Source: Fodinibius salinus (GTDB taxonomy: Bacteria > Bacteroidota > Rhodothermia > Balneolales > Balneolaceae). From it: 64,000 nucleotides of DNA. The notes under the pieces were generated by a model. It was not told where the DNA came from. It searched no databases and saw only the letters and a program-made list of their open reading frames with translations. The stretch is taken from NCBI RefSeq assembly GCF_008124865.1, contig NZ_VNHY01000004.1, positions 186,001 to 250,000 of the forward strand. The letters are read 5' to 3'. Both the position numbers and the translations under genes were made by a program. Positions 47,060 through 55,493 of the stretch are shown here, one piece after another; the first letter of the stretch is position 1, and each line of letters starts with the position of its first letter.

Positions 47060-47860
47060 ATGGAACTGAAAGAAGGTACTCCTCTACACAAACAGATTAG
47101 TGACTGGTTAAAACAGGAAATTGAATCCGGAGCTTTGACAGAAGATGAGAAATTACCGTCAGAAAACGAGCTGGCTCAAAAGTTTGATGTTAGCAGGGTT
47201 ACGGTACGTCGTGCACTGCAAACCTTGGAAAACGAACAGCTGATCTATCGATGCCAGGGGCTGGGGTCTTTTGTTACCGATCAGCGCACCCATCAGTCCT
47301 TTTCAATTTTAAATGATTTTACCGAAGAGTTAGCAGGCTCGGGCATGAAAGCCAGCTCTAAGGTTCTGTCCTTTGAACATGAGAATATTGAAGGGCGTAA
47401 TAATCTCATTTCATATCTAGACATCGATAGCCAACAAGTAGCCCTTAAAATTGAACGCATTCGATTAGGAGACAGCAGCCCCATCGCTTATGATATAACC
47501 TGGATGCCAATGTTTTACGGGCAACTTATTGAAGGATATGAATTGAAAGATACTACGATTTTTAAAATTCTGGAAGATGAATTTGACATCCCTATAAAGC
47601 GTGGGTGTTACCGAATTGAAGCTACGGTGGCAGATGATAAATTAGCCGAACATTTAAAGGTAGAACCTCAAACCCCTCTTTTACAAATCAATCGCATCTC
47701 CTATACCATTGGCGACAAACCGGTATATTTTCAAAAACGCTATTACAGGAACGACAAAATGGTTTTTGAATTAATGGCGGAACGACCTTCTGGAGCAAGG
47801 AAAGATGAAGAAAGTTTACCGTTTAAAGAATTTACACCGGTCTTCAGAGACCAAAAGTAA
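47060..47860 (+). CDS. GntR/HutC-family transcriptional regulator
   Basis: A 266-aa regulator. N-terminal winged helix-turn-helix (about 5-72; KLPSENELAQKFDVSRVTVR, with the wing GLGSFV) and a C-terminal UTRA ligand-binding domain (about 95-245; ERIRLGDSSPIAYDITWMP, PLLQINRISYTIGDKPVYFQ). HutC-type regulators normally bind a small effector in UTRA and release DNA. It is divergent from the tolC-RND operon and 28 bp upstream of a DUF2892 gene, so it probably controls both directions through the direct-repeat elements at 46878 and 46980. Effector unknown. Confidence 0.94.
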   Translation: MELKEGTPLHKQISDWLKQEIESGALTEDEKLPSENELAQKFDVSRVTVRRALQTLENEQLIYRCQGLGSFVTDQRTHQSFSILNDFTEELAGSGMKASSKVLSFEHENIEGRNNLISYLDIDSQQVALKIERIRLGDSSPIAYDITWMPMFYGQLIEGYELKDTTIFKILEDEFDIPIKRGCYRIEATVADDKLAEHLKVEPQTPLLQINRISYTIGDKPVYFQKRYYRNDKMVFELMAERPSGARKDEESLPFKEFTPVFRDQK

Positions 47861-47888
47861 TCCTAATAACAATGGAGAGGTATCAACT

Positions 47889-48089
47889 ATGAAACAGAAT
47901 ATGGGGAATATTGATCGCATTATTCGAACATTGCTGGCTGTACTTGTCGGTATCCTGTATTACACGGAGGTAATTTCGGGAACTACGGCAGTAATAATGG
48001 GCATCATTGCGATCGTTTTTTTACTCACAAGTCTTATAAGTACTTGTCCACTTTATATGCCTTTTGGACTATCAACAAAGAAAAAATAA
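47889..48089 (+). CDS. DUF2892 inner membrane protein, second copy
   Basis: A 66-aa protein starting at the ATG at 47889, which is preceded by a good ribosome site (GGAGAGG). N-terminus MKQNMGNIDRIIRTLLAVLV, two transmembrane helices, and a Cys at the end of TM2 (SLISTCPLYMPFGL), the standard DUF2892 pattern (…CPLY.P.G.ST). It is co-transcribed with gntR and ended by the terminator at 48109. Such proteins accompany rhodaneses and persulfide enzymes, which strengthens the sulfur assignment of this regulon. Confidence 0.93.
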   Translation: MKQNMGNIDRIIRTLLAVLVGILYYTEVISGTTAVIMGIIAIVFLLTSLISTCPLYMPFGLSTKKK

Positions 48090-48108
48090 TTTAAAATTTT
48101 ATCTCAAA

Positions 48109-48150
48109 GAAAAGGACAATTCGTTAGGGATTGTCCTTTTCTTATTTTAA
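48109..48150 (+). terminator. Terminator after the gntR-DUF2892 unit
   Basis: AAAAGGACAAT and ATTGTCCTTTT form an 11-bp stem around a 9-nt loop, followed by a T-rich stretch (CTTATTTT). The A-rich left arm means it could work in both directions. Confidence 0.85.
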
Positions 48151-48192
48151 TTAAAGTTCTGCTCTTTATAACATTTTCACAGGTTCACCACT

Positions 48193-48215
48193 ACGGTAAA
48201 AAATTTTTTTACCGT
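48193..48215. promoter_or_regulatory. 23-bp perfect palindrome upstream of the PAS histidine kinase gene
   Basis: ACGGTAAAAAA-T-TTTTTTACCGT has 11-bp perfect arms, 65 bp before the TTG start of the kinase gene. It could be an operator, perhaps for the partner NarL-type regulator, whose family often binds short inverted heptamers. The A/T-rich core also allows an intrinsic-terminator reading. Confidence 0.5.
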
Positions 48216-48279
48216 TAATAATTCTATTACCATACAATGCTATTGTAATATAAGCGCACAAATAAGGAGAGCAGCTAAT

Positions 48280-51200
48280 TTGACTAACAACGAGTCCAGT
48301 ATATCGCTTTCTCCGATCAGAATAACGCTTCTCTACCTGATCGTTGCAGGACTGTGGATTATAACCACCGATAGACTTGTTCACTTTTTTATTTCAGATC
48401 CGCAATATCTTTCTTCCATCCAAACCTACAAAGGCTGGTTTTATGTAGCCGCCACCTCTCTTGGGTTATTTTATTTACTCAAAAAGTATAAATCTCAGCT
48501 TCGTACCAATAATATAAAATTAGAGAACCTGCTTAATGAGCTGCAATCAAAAAAAGAGCTAAAAGATGTCCTTTTTGAGCGCATTCCCGTTTTCATCACG
48601 ATCTATGACCCTGAGCTACAGTCATTCGAAGTCAACAATGAGTTTCAAAAGGTCATTGGATGGTCAAATGAAGAAATTAAGGAACAAGATATCGATTTAC
48701 TTGAAGTCTGCTATCCTGACCTTGAAACTCGTGAAGAAGTCGTGGAATTTATAAATAATCCCGGCATAGGCTGGAAAGAATTTACTACGGTCACTAAGTC
48801 AGGAGATGAAATTCCCATCTCATGGACAAATATACAACTCACGGACGACACCTCAGTGGGAATTGGAGTTGATATGACTGAAATTAAATCCCAGAGGACC
48901 GAAATTCGTGAATCACGTAAACTGCTAAAAAAGATTTTCGAAAGCCTCAAATCAAGCCTCATTGTCGTTGACCCGGAAACAAGAACAATTGAGGACTGTA
49001 ACAAGGCCACAGAAGAAATTTTCGGCTACCAGTCTTCTGAACTCATAGGCAGTTCTACTCAACTACTGCATGTCAATGAAGAAAGTTATAAAAAGTTTAA
49101 TGAAATCGGTGAGCAGGCACTAGCCGAAAATGGTGCTTTCCAAACAGAGTTCGAGATGCGCAAGAAAGATGGTTCCGTTTTTTATTCCGACCATACGGTT
49201 ACCCTAATTCGGGATGAGAACGGAGAGATCGACAAAGCGATCAGTGTAGTTCGTGATATTACTGAACAAAGGAAGTACGAAAAGAAACTGGAAAAACGTC
49301 AAAAACGGCTGTTACGATCGCAAGAAATCGGAAAAATTGGAGACTGGGAGTTTGACCTCGAAGCTGACGAAATTCACTGGTCAGAAATGCTTTATAACAT
49401 ATATGAACGTGACCCCAAGTTAGGTCCGCCGAGGTTTGAGCAGCTACAAACCAATTATTATGGTGATGATAGCGAAAAGCACAACCGCTCTGTCCAGAAA
49501 GCCATAGAAGATGGGGAATCATATCATATCGATCTGAAGCTGCATACAGAAAAGGACAATGAAAAATACATCAGAGCTATTGGAATCCCCATTAGTGATA
49601 AGTCGGGAGAAACAGAAAAATTACTAGGAGTTGTACAGGATATTACTGACCGCAAAACAACTGAAATTGAACTCGAGAGGCGCAATAAGTTTATTGAAAT
49701 TACGCTCGAAAACCTACCTATCGGCGTTGCCGTCAACACTATTGATAGTGGTAAGGTAACCTTTATAAATGATAAGTTTTCGGAAATTTACGGGTGGCCT
49801 AAAGAAATATTAACAGATGTAGATAGCTTCTTTGAACATGTCTATCCAGATGAAGAAAATCGATCCCAAGTAAAAGAAGAAGTCTTGACCGATATGCAAA
49901 GCGGCGACCCCAGTCGTATGCATTGGGAAAATATTCCTATTACCACGCAAGACGGTCAACAACGAGTGGTAAACAATCGCGCTATACCGTTATACGACCA
50001 AAACTTGACAATCTCTACCGTTATAGATGTTTCTGAACAGCACCAGCTGAAAGAGGAGCTTCAAAAAGAAAAGCAGCGATTTAAACTTGTGGCCCATACC
50101 ACGAGCGATATTATCTGGGATCTTGACTTCACAACCGAGGAGTTATGGTGGAGCGAAGGCTTTGAAGAAATAGTGGGATACGAGCCTCAGAGTCCCAAAG
50201 AAAATTATCAACAATGGATTGAATACATACATCCCGATGATAAACAGGAAATTACAGAAAGCTCGGAGAAGATTCTCAACTCTGGGGCCCAGAAATGGGA
50301 AGAAGAATATCGCATTATTAAAGCAGACGGCTCGATTGCACACATGATTGATCGTGCCATTATTATTCGAGATGATGACGGCGAAGCAATCCGCATGGTG
50401 GGTACCATGAATGACATTACAGACAAAAAAGAAGCCCAGAAAAAGCTGCGCGAATCCGAAGAAAAATATCGGCACATTTTTAAAGATAATCCCGAGCCGA
50501 TGTGGATTTATAATCCTGATACACTGGAATTTATAGAAGTAAACCAGGCCGCTGTTGAACACTATGGATATACGGAAGAGGAATTTTTAGGCATGACACT
50601 GGCCGATATTCGTCCCCCAAAAGATATTGAAGCCATGAAACAAGCTGTACAGCAATATCAGGGACAAAACTCATACTCTGAAGAATGGGTCCATCTTAAA
50701 AAGGACGGTAGCAAAATCAATGTAGAGTTGTCGATCTCGAATGTTAAATACAAGGGAAACAACTTTCGGCTGGTACTTGTAAACGACGTAACAGAACAAA
50801 AACGTGTACAAGAGAAAATGATTCAATCAGTTATTGAAGGAGAAAACCGAGAACGCAAACGGATTGCTCATGAACTGCATGACGGGCTGGGGCAATACCT
50901 GGTAGCTGCCAACATGAATTTTGAATCCGTCAAAAACAACCTTGGCCAGCTGGAACACAAGCGGCAAAACCAATTTAAGATGGGCATGTCACTACTAAAA
51001 AATGCACTTTCTGAAACCCGAAGTATCTCTTACAATTTAATGCCCAAAGCCATTGCTGATTTTGGTCTTGCAACTGCTCTAAAAAATATGGTGCAGGATT
51101 TTAGAAAGAGTACAGATATTGAGTTTCAATTTGATTATAACTGTGATGAGCTGCGATTAAAAGACCAGGCCGAAATCAACATCTATCGTATCTTCCAGGA

Positions 51201-51480
51201 AATCACCTCAAACTCCGTTCGACATGCCGAATGCACCAAAATTACTATGAAATTGCAACTAAAAGAAGATTCACTTAATATTGTAATCAGTGACAATGGA
51301 ATTGGTGCAGAGCTCAACGACCAACAAAAGGGATCTGGATTAGGGCTACGGGGAATTAAGATGCGCGTAAGTAACTTAGGAGGATCACTCAGCATAGACA
51401 CAAAACCCGGTAAAGGGATGAAAACTGTTATCAAGATCCCAAACATTCAGCGTTTGGCAACTAATGGAGAAGAGATATGA
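48280..51480 (+). CDS. Six-PAS membrane sensor histidine kinase (HisKA_3)
   Basis: A 1066-aa sensor. The start is a TTG at 48280, supported by AAGGAG about 10 nt upstream and by absence of a near ATG. Two N-terminal transmembrane helices (about 13-30, 50-68) enclose a short periplasmic loop. About six PAS/PAC repeats follow (roughly 95-195, 210-330, 345-455, 465-585, 595-715, 720-845). The dimerisation domain has the phospho-acceptor His867 in KRIAHELHDGLGQYL. The HATPase domain is intact: N-box EITSNSVRHAE and SDNGIGAEL (Asp1005) and GSGLGLRGIKMRV. It overlaps the response regulator gene by 4 bp. The signal sensed is unknown; PAS domains may hold heme, flavin or small ligands. Confidence 0.93.
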   Translation: MTNNESSISLSPIRITLLYLIVAGLWIITTDRLVHFFISDPQYLSSIQTYKGWFYVAATSLGLFYLLKKYKSQLRTNNIKLENLLNELQSKKELKDVLFERIPVFITIYDPELQSFEVNNEFQKVIGWSNEEIKEQDIDLLEVCYPDLETREEVVEFINNPGIGWKEFTTVTKSGDEIPISWTNIQLTDDTSVGIGVDMTEIKSQRTEIRESRKLLKKIFESLKSSLIVVDPETRTIEDCNKATEEIFGYQSSELIGSSTQLLHVNEESYKKFNEIGEQALAENGAFQTEFEMRKKDGSVFYSDHTVTLIRDENGEIDKAISVVRDITEQRKYEKKLEKRQKRLLRSQEIGKIGDWEFDLEADEIHWSEMLYNIYERDPKLGPPRFEQLQTNYYGDDSEKHNRSVQKAIEDGESYHIDLKLHTEKDNEKYIRAIGIPISDKSGETEKLLGVVQDITDRKTTEIELERRNKFIEITLENLPIGVAVNTIDSGKVTFINDKFSEIYGWPKEILTDVDSFFEHVYPDEENRSQVKEEVLTDMQSGDPSRMHWENIPITTQDGQQRVVNNRAIPLYDQNLTISTVIDVSEQHQLKEELQKEKQRFKLVAHTTSDIIWDLDFTTEELWWSEGFEEIVGYEPQSPKENYQQWIEYIHPDDKQEITESSEKILNSGAQKWEEEYRIIKADGSIAHMIDRAIIIRDDDGEAIRMVGTMNDITDKKEAQKKLRESEEKYRHIFKDNPEPMWIYNPDTLEFIEVNQAAVEHYGYTEEEFLGMTLADIRPPKDIEAMKQAVQQYQGQNSYSEEWVHLKKDGSKINVELSISNVKYKGNNFRLVLVNDVTEQKRVQEKMIQSVIEGENRERKRIAHELHDGLGQYLVAANMNFESVKNNLGQLEHKRQNQFKMGMSLLKNALSETRSISYNLMPKAIADFGLATALKNMVQDFRKSTDIEFQFDYNCDELRLKDQAEINIYRIFQEITSNSVRHAECTKITMKLQLKEDSLNIVISDNGIGAELNDQQKGSGLGLRGIKMRVSNLGGSLSIDTKPGKGMKTVIKIPNIQRLATNGEEI

Positions 51481-52127
51481 CGGAAATTCAAATATTATTG
51501 ACTGACGATCATGACATTGTTCGTGACGGCATCCGGGCACTGCTCGAAGATGAAATAGGTTTTGCTATTGCGGCAGAAGCGTCGAATGGAGCTGAAGCCG
51601 TTGAAACCTGCAATAACACTGATATTGATCTTGCAATAATGGATATCAGCATGCCCAAGATGGACGGCATTGAAGCCACCAGGCAAATCAAGAACGAACA
51701 TCCCGATATAAAAGTACTGGCACTCACCATGATGGGCGAAGACCAACACATTAGACAAATGATTGAGGCCGGTGCATCAGGATATATCCTTAAAAGTTCG
51801 GATCAAATTGAGCTAATTGATGCCATAACCAGCATCCTTAACGGGCAACACTATTTTAGCAATGATGCTTCGCAAAGTGTTATGATGGATCTGGTTGAAA
51901 GTGAACCTTCCGAAGATGCTGATCCCACCAATATTACGGACAGAGAGCGCGAAGTACTGGAACTTATTGTGGATGAGCATACCAACCAGCAAATTGCTGA
52001 AGAGCTGTATATAAGCGTACGTACCGTAGATTCTCATCGGCGAAATCTACTGCAAAAAACAGGTGCAAAAAACACAGCCGGTCTTGTTACTTATGCTATC
52101 AAAAATAATCTGGTTGATATTACATAG
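51477..52127 (+). CDS. NarL/FixJ-family response regulator (LuxR HTH)
   Basis: A 216-aa regulator paired with the kinase upstream (ATGA overlap). The receiver domain (1-120) is complete: acidic pair Asp10/Asp11 (LLTDDHDIV), phospho-acceptor Asp56 (IMDISMPKMDG), Thr84 (LALT), Lys106 (YILKSS). LuxR-type HTH at about 150-210: TDREREVLELIVDEHTNQQI and SVRTVDSHRRNLLQK. It probably controls nearby genes and perhaps its own operon, but no target site can be proven. Confidence 0.95.
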   Translation: MTEIQILLTDDHDIVRDGIRALLEDEIGFAIAAEASNGAEAVETCNNTDIDLAIMDISMPKMDGIEATRQIKNEHPDIKVLALTMMGEDQHIRQMIEAGASGYILKSSDQIELIDAITSILNGQHYFSNDASQSVMMDLVESEPSEDADPTNITDREREVLELIVDEHTNQQIAEELYISVRTVDSHRRNLLQKTGAKNTAGLVTYAIKNNLVDIT

Positions 52128-52248
52128 TAGTTTCTCAACGTTTTATAATAACAAGGAGTGGCAAAGCATTACGAATAGAGTAAATACAACACGGAATTCC
52201 TATCCATATATAATCTGCCATGCTCTGGATCCACGAAGCTCGCGATGG

Positions 52249-52295
52249 TAGTTTATTAATTGATGTAGCTTTGTAAAACTATTTATCAATAAACT
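52249..52295. repeat. Inverted repeat with nested arms after the response regulator
   Basis: TAGTTTATTAATTGAT and ATCAATAAACTA are near-complementary arms (one 3-nt insertion), and GTAGCT inside the left side pairs with AGCTAC just beyond the right arm (52302). Alternative stems are therefore possible. This is the main structure in the 279-bp gene-free gap 52128-52406. No T-run follows. Confidence 0.45.
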
Positions 52296-52406
52296 ACTGA
52301 TCAGCTACTAGGTGTTTTTACTTACTGAAATTTACGCCTATTACTCCATATCCATATACCCTGTTTTATAATACATTACATAAAATCATCACAGGGGCAG
52401 TATCTT

Positions 52407-52796
52407 ATGGATATATTATTATTAGGAAAATATACGTTTATCACCCAAACGATTGCGCAGATGTTAAACTCTGCTGAGGAGTGGAATTTAAAACGTCGAT
52501 ACTCAACGGATGACTTGGACACAATAAACGATCCTAGTTTCGACTGTGATATTGTCCTGTTGCATATCTCTGACTATCGCACTTCCTCCGAACTACTGAT
52601 AAAAAAAGTTACTTCCCAGCTTGACTCCGTGCCCCTACTTGTTTTGGGGCAATATGACGACGACCTGCTTATCGAGCCGTTAATCGAAGCAGGCGCCTCC
52701 GGGTATTTACAAAACGGCAGCTCCGAGAGTAAACTACAAAAGGCGGTTAAAGCTGTAGTATCGAATGAACAATATATTAGTACGGAATTCACCTAA
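52407..52796 (+). CDS. Degenerate stand-alone receiver-like protein
   Basis: A 129-aa single domain that aligns with the receiver of the upstream regulator (AGASGY plus the flanking helices; IEAGASGYLQNG versus IEAGASGYILKS), but every phosphotransfer residue is replaced. The acidic pair becomes Gly-Lys (ILLLGKYTF), the acceptor Asp becomes His53 (IVLLHISDY), the Thr becomes Gly81 and the Lys becomes Asn103. It has no output domain. It cannot be phosphorylated in the usual way and may act by binding a partner or as a decoy. It sits 105 bp before a PAS protein with a degenerate kinase domain. Confidence 0.85.
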   Translation: MDILLLGKYTFITQTIAQMLNSAEEWNLKRRYSTDDLDTINDPSFDCDIVLLHISDYRTSSELLIKKVTSQLDSVPLLVLGQYDDDLLIEPLIEAGASGYLQNGSSESKLQKAVKAVVSNEQYISTEFT

Positions 52797-52901
52797 TTTT
52801 TCTTCCGTATTTTTAGGGATTATAAATTTACGCTTTTCACGTCTTACAACTTTGCGTTGAATTGATAATTATATCCCTCCGCAATTGTCAATCAACCAAC
52901 T

Positions 52902-55070
52902 ATGTCAATGAACACTACCAATCCCGTTAATCTTGACCTGTCTTCTAATCTCGCTGATAACCTGTCTGCGCATATAGCAATTATTAATGATGAAGGTATT
53001 ATCATTGATACCAATGCTGCATGGTCTGCTTTTGACCAAAACTGTCAAATAGCACGTCCAGAAACTGATAGTAACTATTTTAAAATGTTACAGCAGGCTG
53101 TTGAAATGGGCAATGACTATGCTTTGAAGCTCATATTAGGCATTAAAAAAGTATTTCGCGGTGAACAAGAAGCATTTAGCCTTACCTATCCGGTGCTTAA
53201 AACCGAGGAGTCGTTGTGGTTTAAGGTTACAATACAGTCCTGCAACGAAAAAGAGCAAGTAATCATCATCCAAGAAGATGTTAGCTCGAGCATTGATGAC
53301 CAGAAAGGTAAAGATCGCTATCAAATGCAGTTTGAGCAAAGTATGGACGGCATCCTCATTACCGATGCCCAAGGACAGGTCGTGGATGCTAATCCTGCGG
53401 CAAGCCGAATCTTGGGCTGGAGTGTTGAAGAACTCAAAAATTGCACGCGCAGTGATATTATGGATGTCCAAGACCCAAAATATCGGCAGGCGTTAGAAGA
53501 TCGCAAGAAAAGCGGCACCTACCAGCTTGATATGAATTTAAACTGTGAATCAGGAAACCAAATTCCTGCTGAAGTTTCTTCGCGTTTCTTTCGTAACAAA
53601 AGTGGTAATTTACGTGCCGTTGTAAGCTTCCGGGATATTAGTCTTCGCAAGCAGGCAGAACGCAACTTGGGTAAAACCAAGCAGTTTACCGAATCAGCCT
53701 TAAATAGCATTCCGGGCATCTTTTTTGTACTTAACCGCGATGAACAACTAGTTCGGTGGAATAGCAATATGATTGATAGCCTAGGTTATAAAGAAGAGGA
53801 GCTTGCTGATATTACAGAACTGGATTTTATCGTAGATGATCAACGTGAAAAGATGCACTCAAAGATTAAGGAGTGTCTCGAAAACGGTAAAACCTCAGTT
53901 GAAATAAAAGTGCACACCAAAGACGGCACTATTAAAGACTTTGCCATACAGGCTAACCGATTTAAGGAAGATGACAAATTATACCTCGTTTGCACAGGCA
54001 TCGATATTACCAAAGCAAAGCAAGTTGAACATGAAAACCGCAAAAATGAACTCATGCTGCAACAGCTTTTTGATAATTCACCTGTTGGCATTGCCATTGT
54101 TGACAATGAAAATAAGATTCAACGTGTAAACGATAATTTTGAAGAGATCTTCGGCTATTCCAAAGAAGAAGCAGAAAAACAGGATATTAACAAACTACTT
54201 GCTCCTGAAGATAAAATTGAAGAGGCAGAGGCACTTTCTATGGCTACCCGATCTGGAGAAAGCCTTAAGGCCGAGACGATACGAACCGACAAAAACGATG
54301 AAGAAGTACCGGTATTAATCGGTAGTGTACCTGTGGAGCTTAAAGACGAAATTATTGCTATATATGGCCTCTATGTAGACATTTCGCAGCAACACCATTA
54401 CCAGCAAGAGATCAAAAAATCACTGAACGAAAAAGAAACAATTCTCGCTGAGCTGCATCACCGGGTGAAAAATAACCTGGCACTAATAGCAGGCATGATT
54501 GACCTTCAGCTTTTCGAATCTGAAGACGGTCACCACCAGAAAGAGCTTACCGACATCAAAAAGCGTATTCAAACTATTGCGTCTATCCACGAAGTGCTTT
54601 ACGAAAACGGTAATCTCAGTAATATTCCGTTTAATATTTTCCTTGATCACATTATGAAAACGGATGCTATACAGGAACATATTGATAGTAATGACACGGT
54701 AATTAATATCGACTCTCCGGAAATTTCGTTAGATATTAATCAATCTATCCCCTGCGGATTGTTTTTGAACGAGATACTTTCCCTTATTTTTGAATTTACG
54801 GACTCCTCATCCAAAAATGTATTAGATATCAGACTCAGAGAGTATGACAAACAAATTCACCTGGCTGTCGAAACGGATCATCCGATGAATACGGAAGCAA
54901 TTAAAAACCATCAGTCACTGCATAGAATTCTCGTTGACACACTGGTCGATCAACTGAATGGTACGCTATTGTGGCCAAATTCTGAGCAAGATGATAATCA
55001 AAAATTTGAGTTCATTTTCACCAAGAAAAAATACCAGGGACCGGCACAAGAAATTATTGGCAAAAACTAA
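52902..55070 (+). CDS. PAS sensor with degenerate HisKA_2-type kinase domain
   Basis: A 722-aa cytoplasmic protein with about four PAS-like domains (roughly 15-120, 140-255, 260-375, 385-500). The HisKA_2 dimerisation segment keeps the His: AELHHRVKNNLALIAGM (His520). In the ATPase domain the N-box begins normally (IPCGLFLNEIL) but continues SLIFEF, losing the second Asn (Leu628) and the basic residue. The DxGxG box is absent (AVETDHPMN instead) and the second glycine box is SLHRILV. ATP binding should therefore be weak or lost. It probably works as a scaffold or sensor rather than a kinase. Confidence 0.88.
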   Translation: MSMNTTNPVNLDLSSNLADNLSAHIAIINDEGIIIDTNAAWSAFDQNCQIARPETDSNYFKMLQQAVEMGNDYALKLILGIKKVFRGEQEAFSLTYPVLKTEESLWFKVTIQSCNEKEQVIIIQEDVSSSIDDQKGKDRYQMQFEQSMDGILITDAQGQVVDANPAASRILGWSVEELKNCTRSDIMDVQDPKYRQALEDRKKSGTYQLDMNLNCESGNQIPAEVSSRFFRNKSGNLRAVVSFRDISLRKQAERNLGKTKQFTESALNSIPGIFFVLNRDEQLVRWNSNMIDSLGYKEEELADITELDFIVDDQREKMHSKIKECLENGKTSVEIKVHTKDGTIKDFAIQANRFKEDDKLYLVCTGIDITKAKQVEHENRKNELMLQQLFDNSPVGIAIVDNENKIQRVNDNFEEIFGYSKEEAEKQDINKLLAPEDKIEEAEALSMATRSGESLKAETIRTDKNDEEVPVLIGSVPVELKDEIIAIYGLYVDISQQHHYQQEIKKSLNEKETILAELHHRVKNNLALIAGMIDLQLFESEDGHHQKELTDIKKRIQTIASIHEVLYENGNLSNIPFNIFLDHIMKTDAIQEHIDSNDTVINIDSPEISLDINQSIPCGLFLNEILSLIFEFTDSSSKNVLDIRLREYDKQIHLAVETDHPMNTEAIKNHQSLHRILVDTLVDQLNGTLLWPNSEQDDNQKFEFIFTKKKYQGPAQEIIGKN

Positions 55071-55129
55071 GCAAGGACGGCAAGAACCAACCATATAATT
55101 ATTGAAATAACTGCTCTCTACTACGGTGA

Positions 55130-55162
55130 GGACAGTTCCTGACGGAACTGTCCTTTTTAATT
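55130..55162 (+). terminator. Terminator after the degenerate kinase gene
   Basis: GGACAGTTCC-TGAC-GGAACTGTCC is a perfect 10-bp stem with tetraloop, followed by TTTTTAATTT. Strong rho-independent terminator. Confidence 0.93.
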
Positions 55163-55493
55163 TGGTGTACTATCTTCAAAAAAGTTGATCCAAAGCTACA
55201 GCCTGTACTATTTCATTTCATTATTTATGTCCTTTCACTTTTTAAAACAGAAGAACTCTCCTATGATTCAGACCAAGATTGGATATTTAGATCAGTTCTG
55301 ATGGCATCTGTTGTTGCAGAAGAAACGAATCCGGGCAGTTTTTCTTTTTATTGGACCAGCTCAAACTTTTTTGCTTATCTCTGTAATCTCTTGCATACTT
55401 TGGTGTACGTTTTGATAGAGGAGTATTTATAAACTCATTATCGGTGGTACCGTTTTCTCGACATTTCAAATTCCGTATCTAATACGCCATATT
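55163..55493. other. Gene-free region before the tricorn-like protease gene
   Basis: 331 bp with no convincing gene. A 60-codon minus-strand open frame (55287-55469) has no signal, motif or ribosome site and is probably chance. A TGGCA...TTGC resembling a sigma-54 promoter at 55302 has GG-to-GC spacing of 13, one too many, so I do not call it. The protease promoter must lie here but is not identifiable by eye. Confidence 0.4.

Noticed and set aside
55302-55317. TGGCATCTGTTGTTGC resembling a sigma-54 promoter before the tricorn-like protease
   Set aside because: GG-to-GC spacing is 13 instead of the strictly required 12, and it is about 180 bp from the gene.
55287-55469. 60-codon minus-strand open frame in the gap before the tricorn-like protease
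   Set aside because: No signal peptide, motif, ribosome site or conserved partner. The composition looks like chance.
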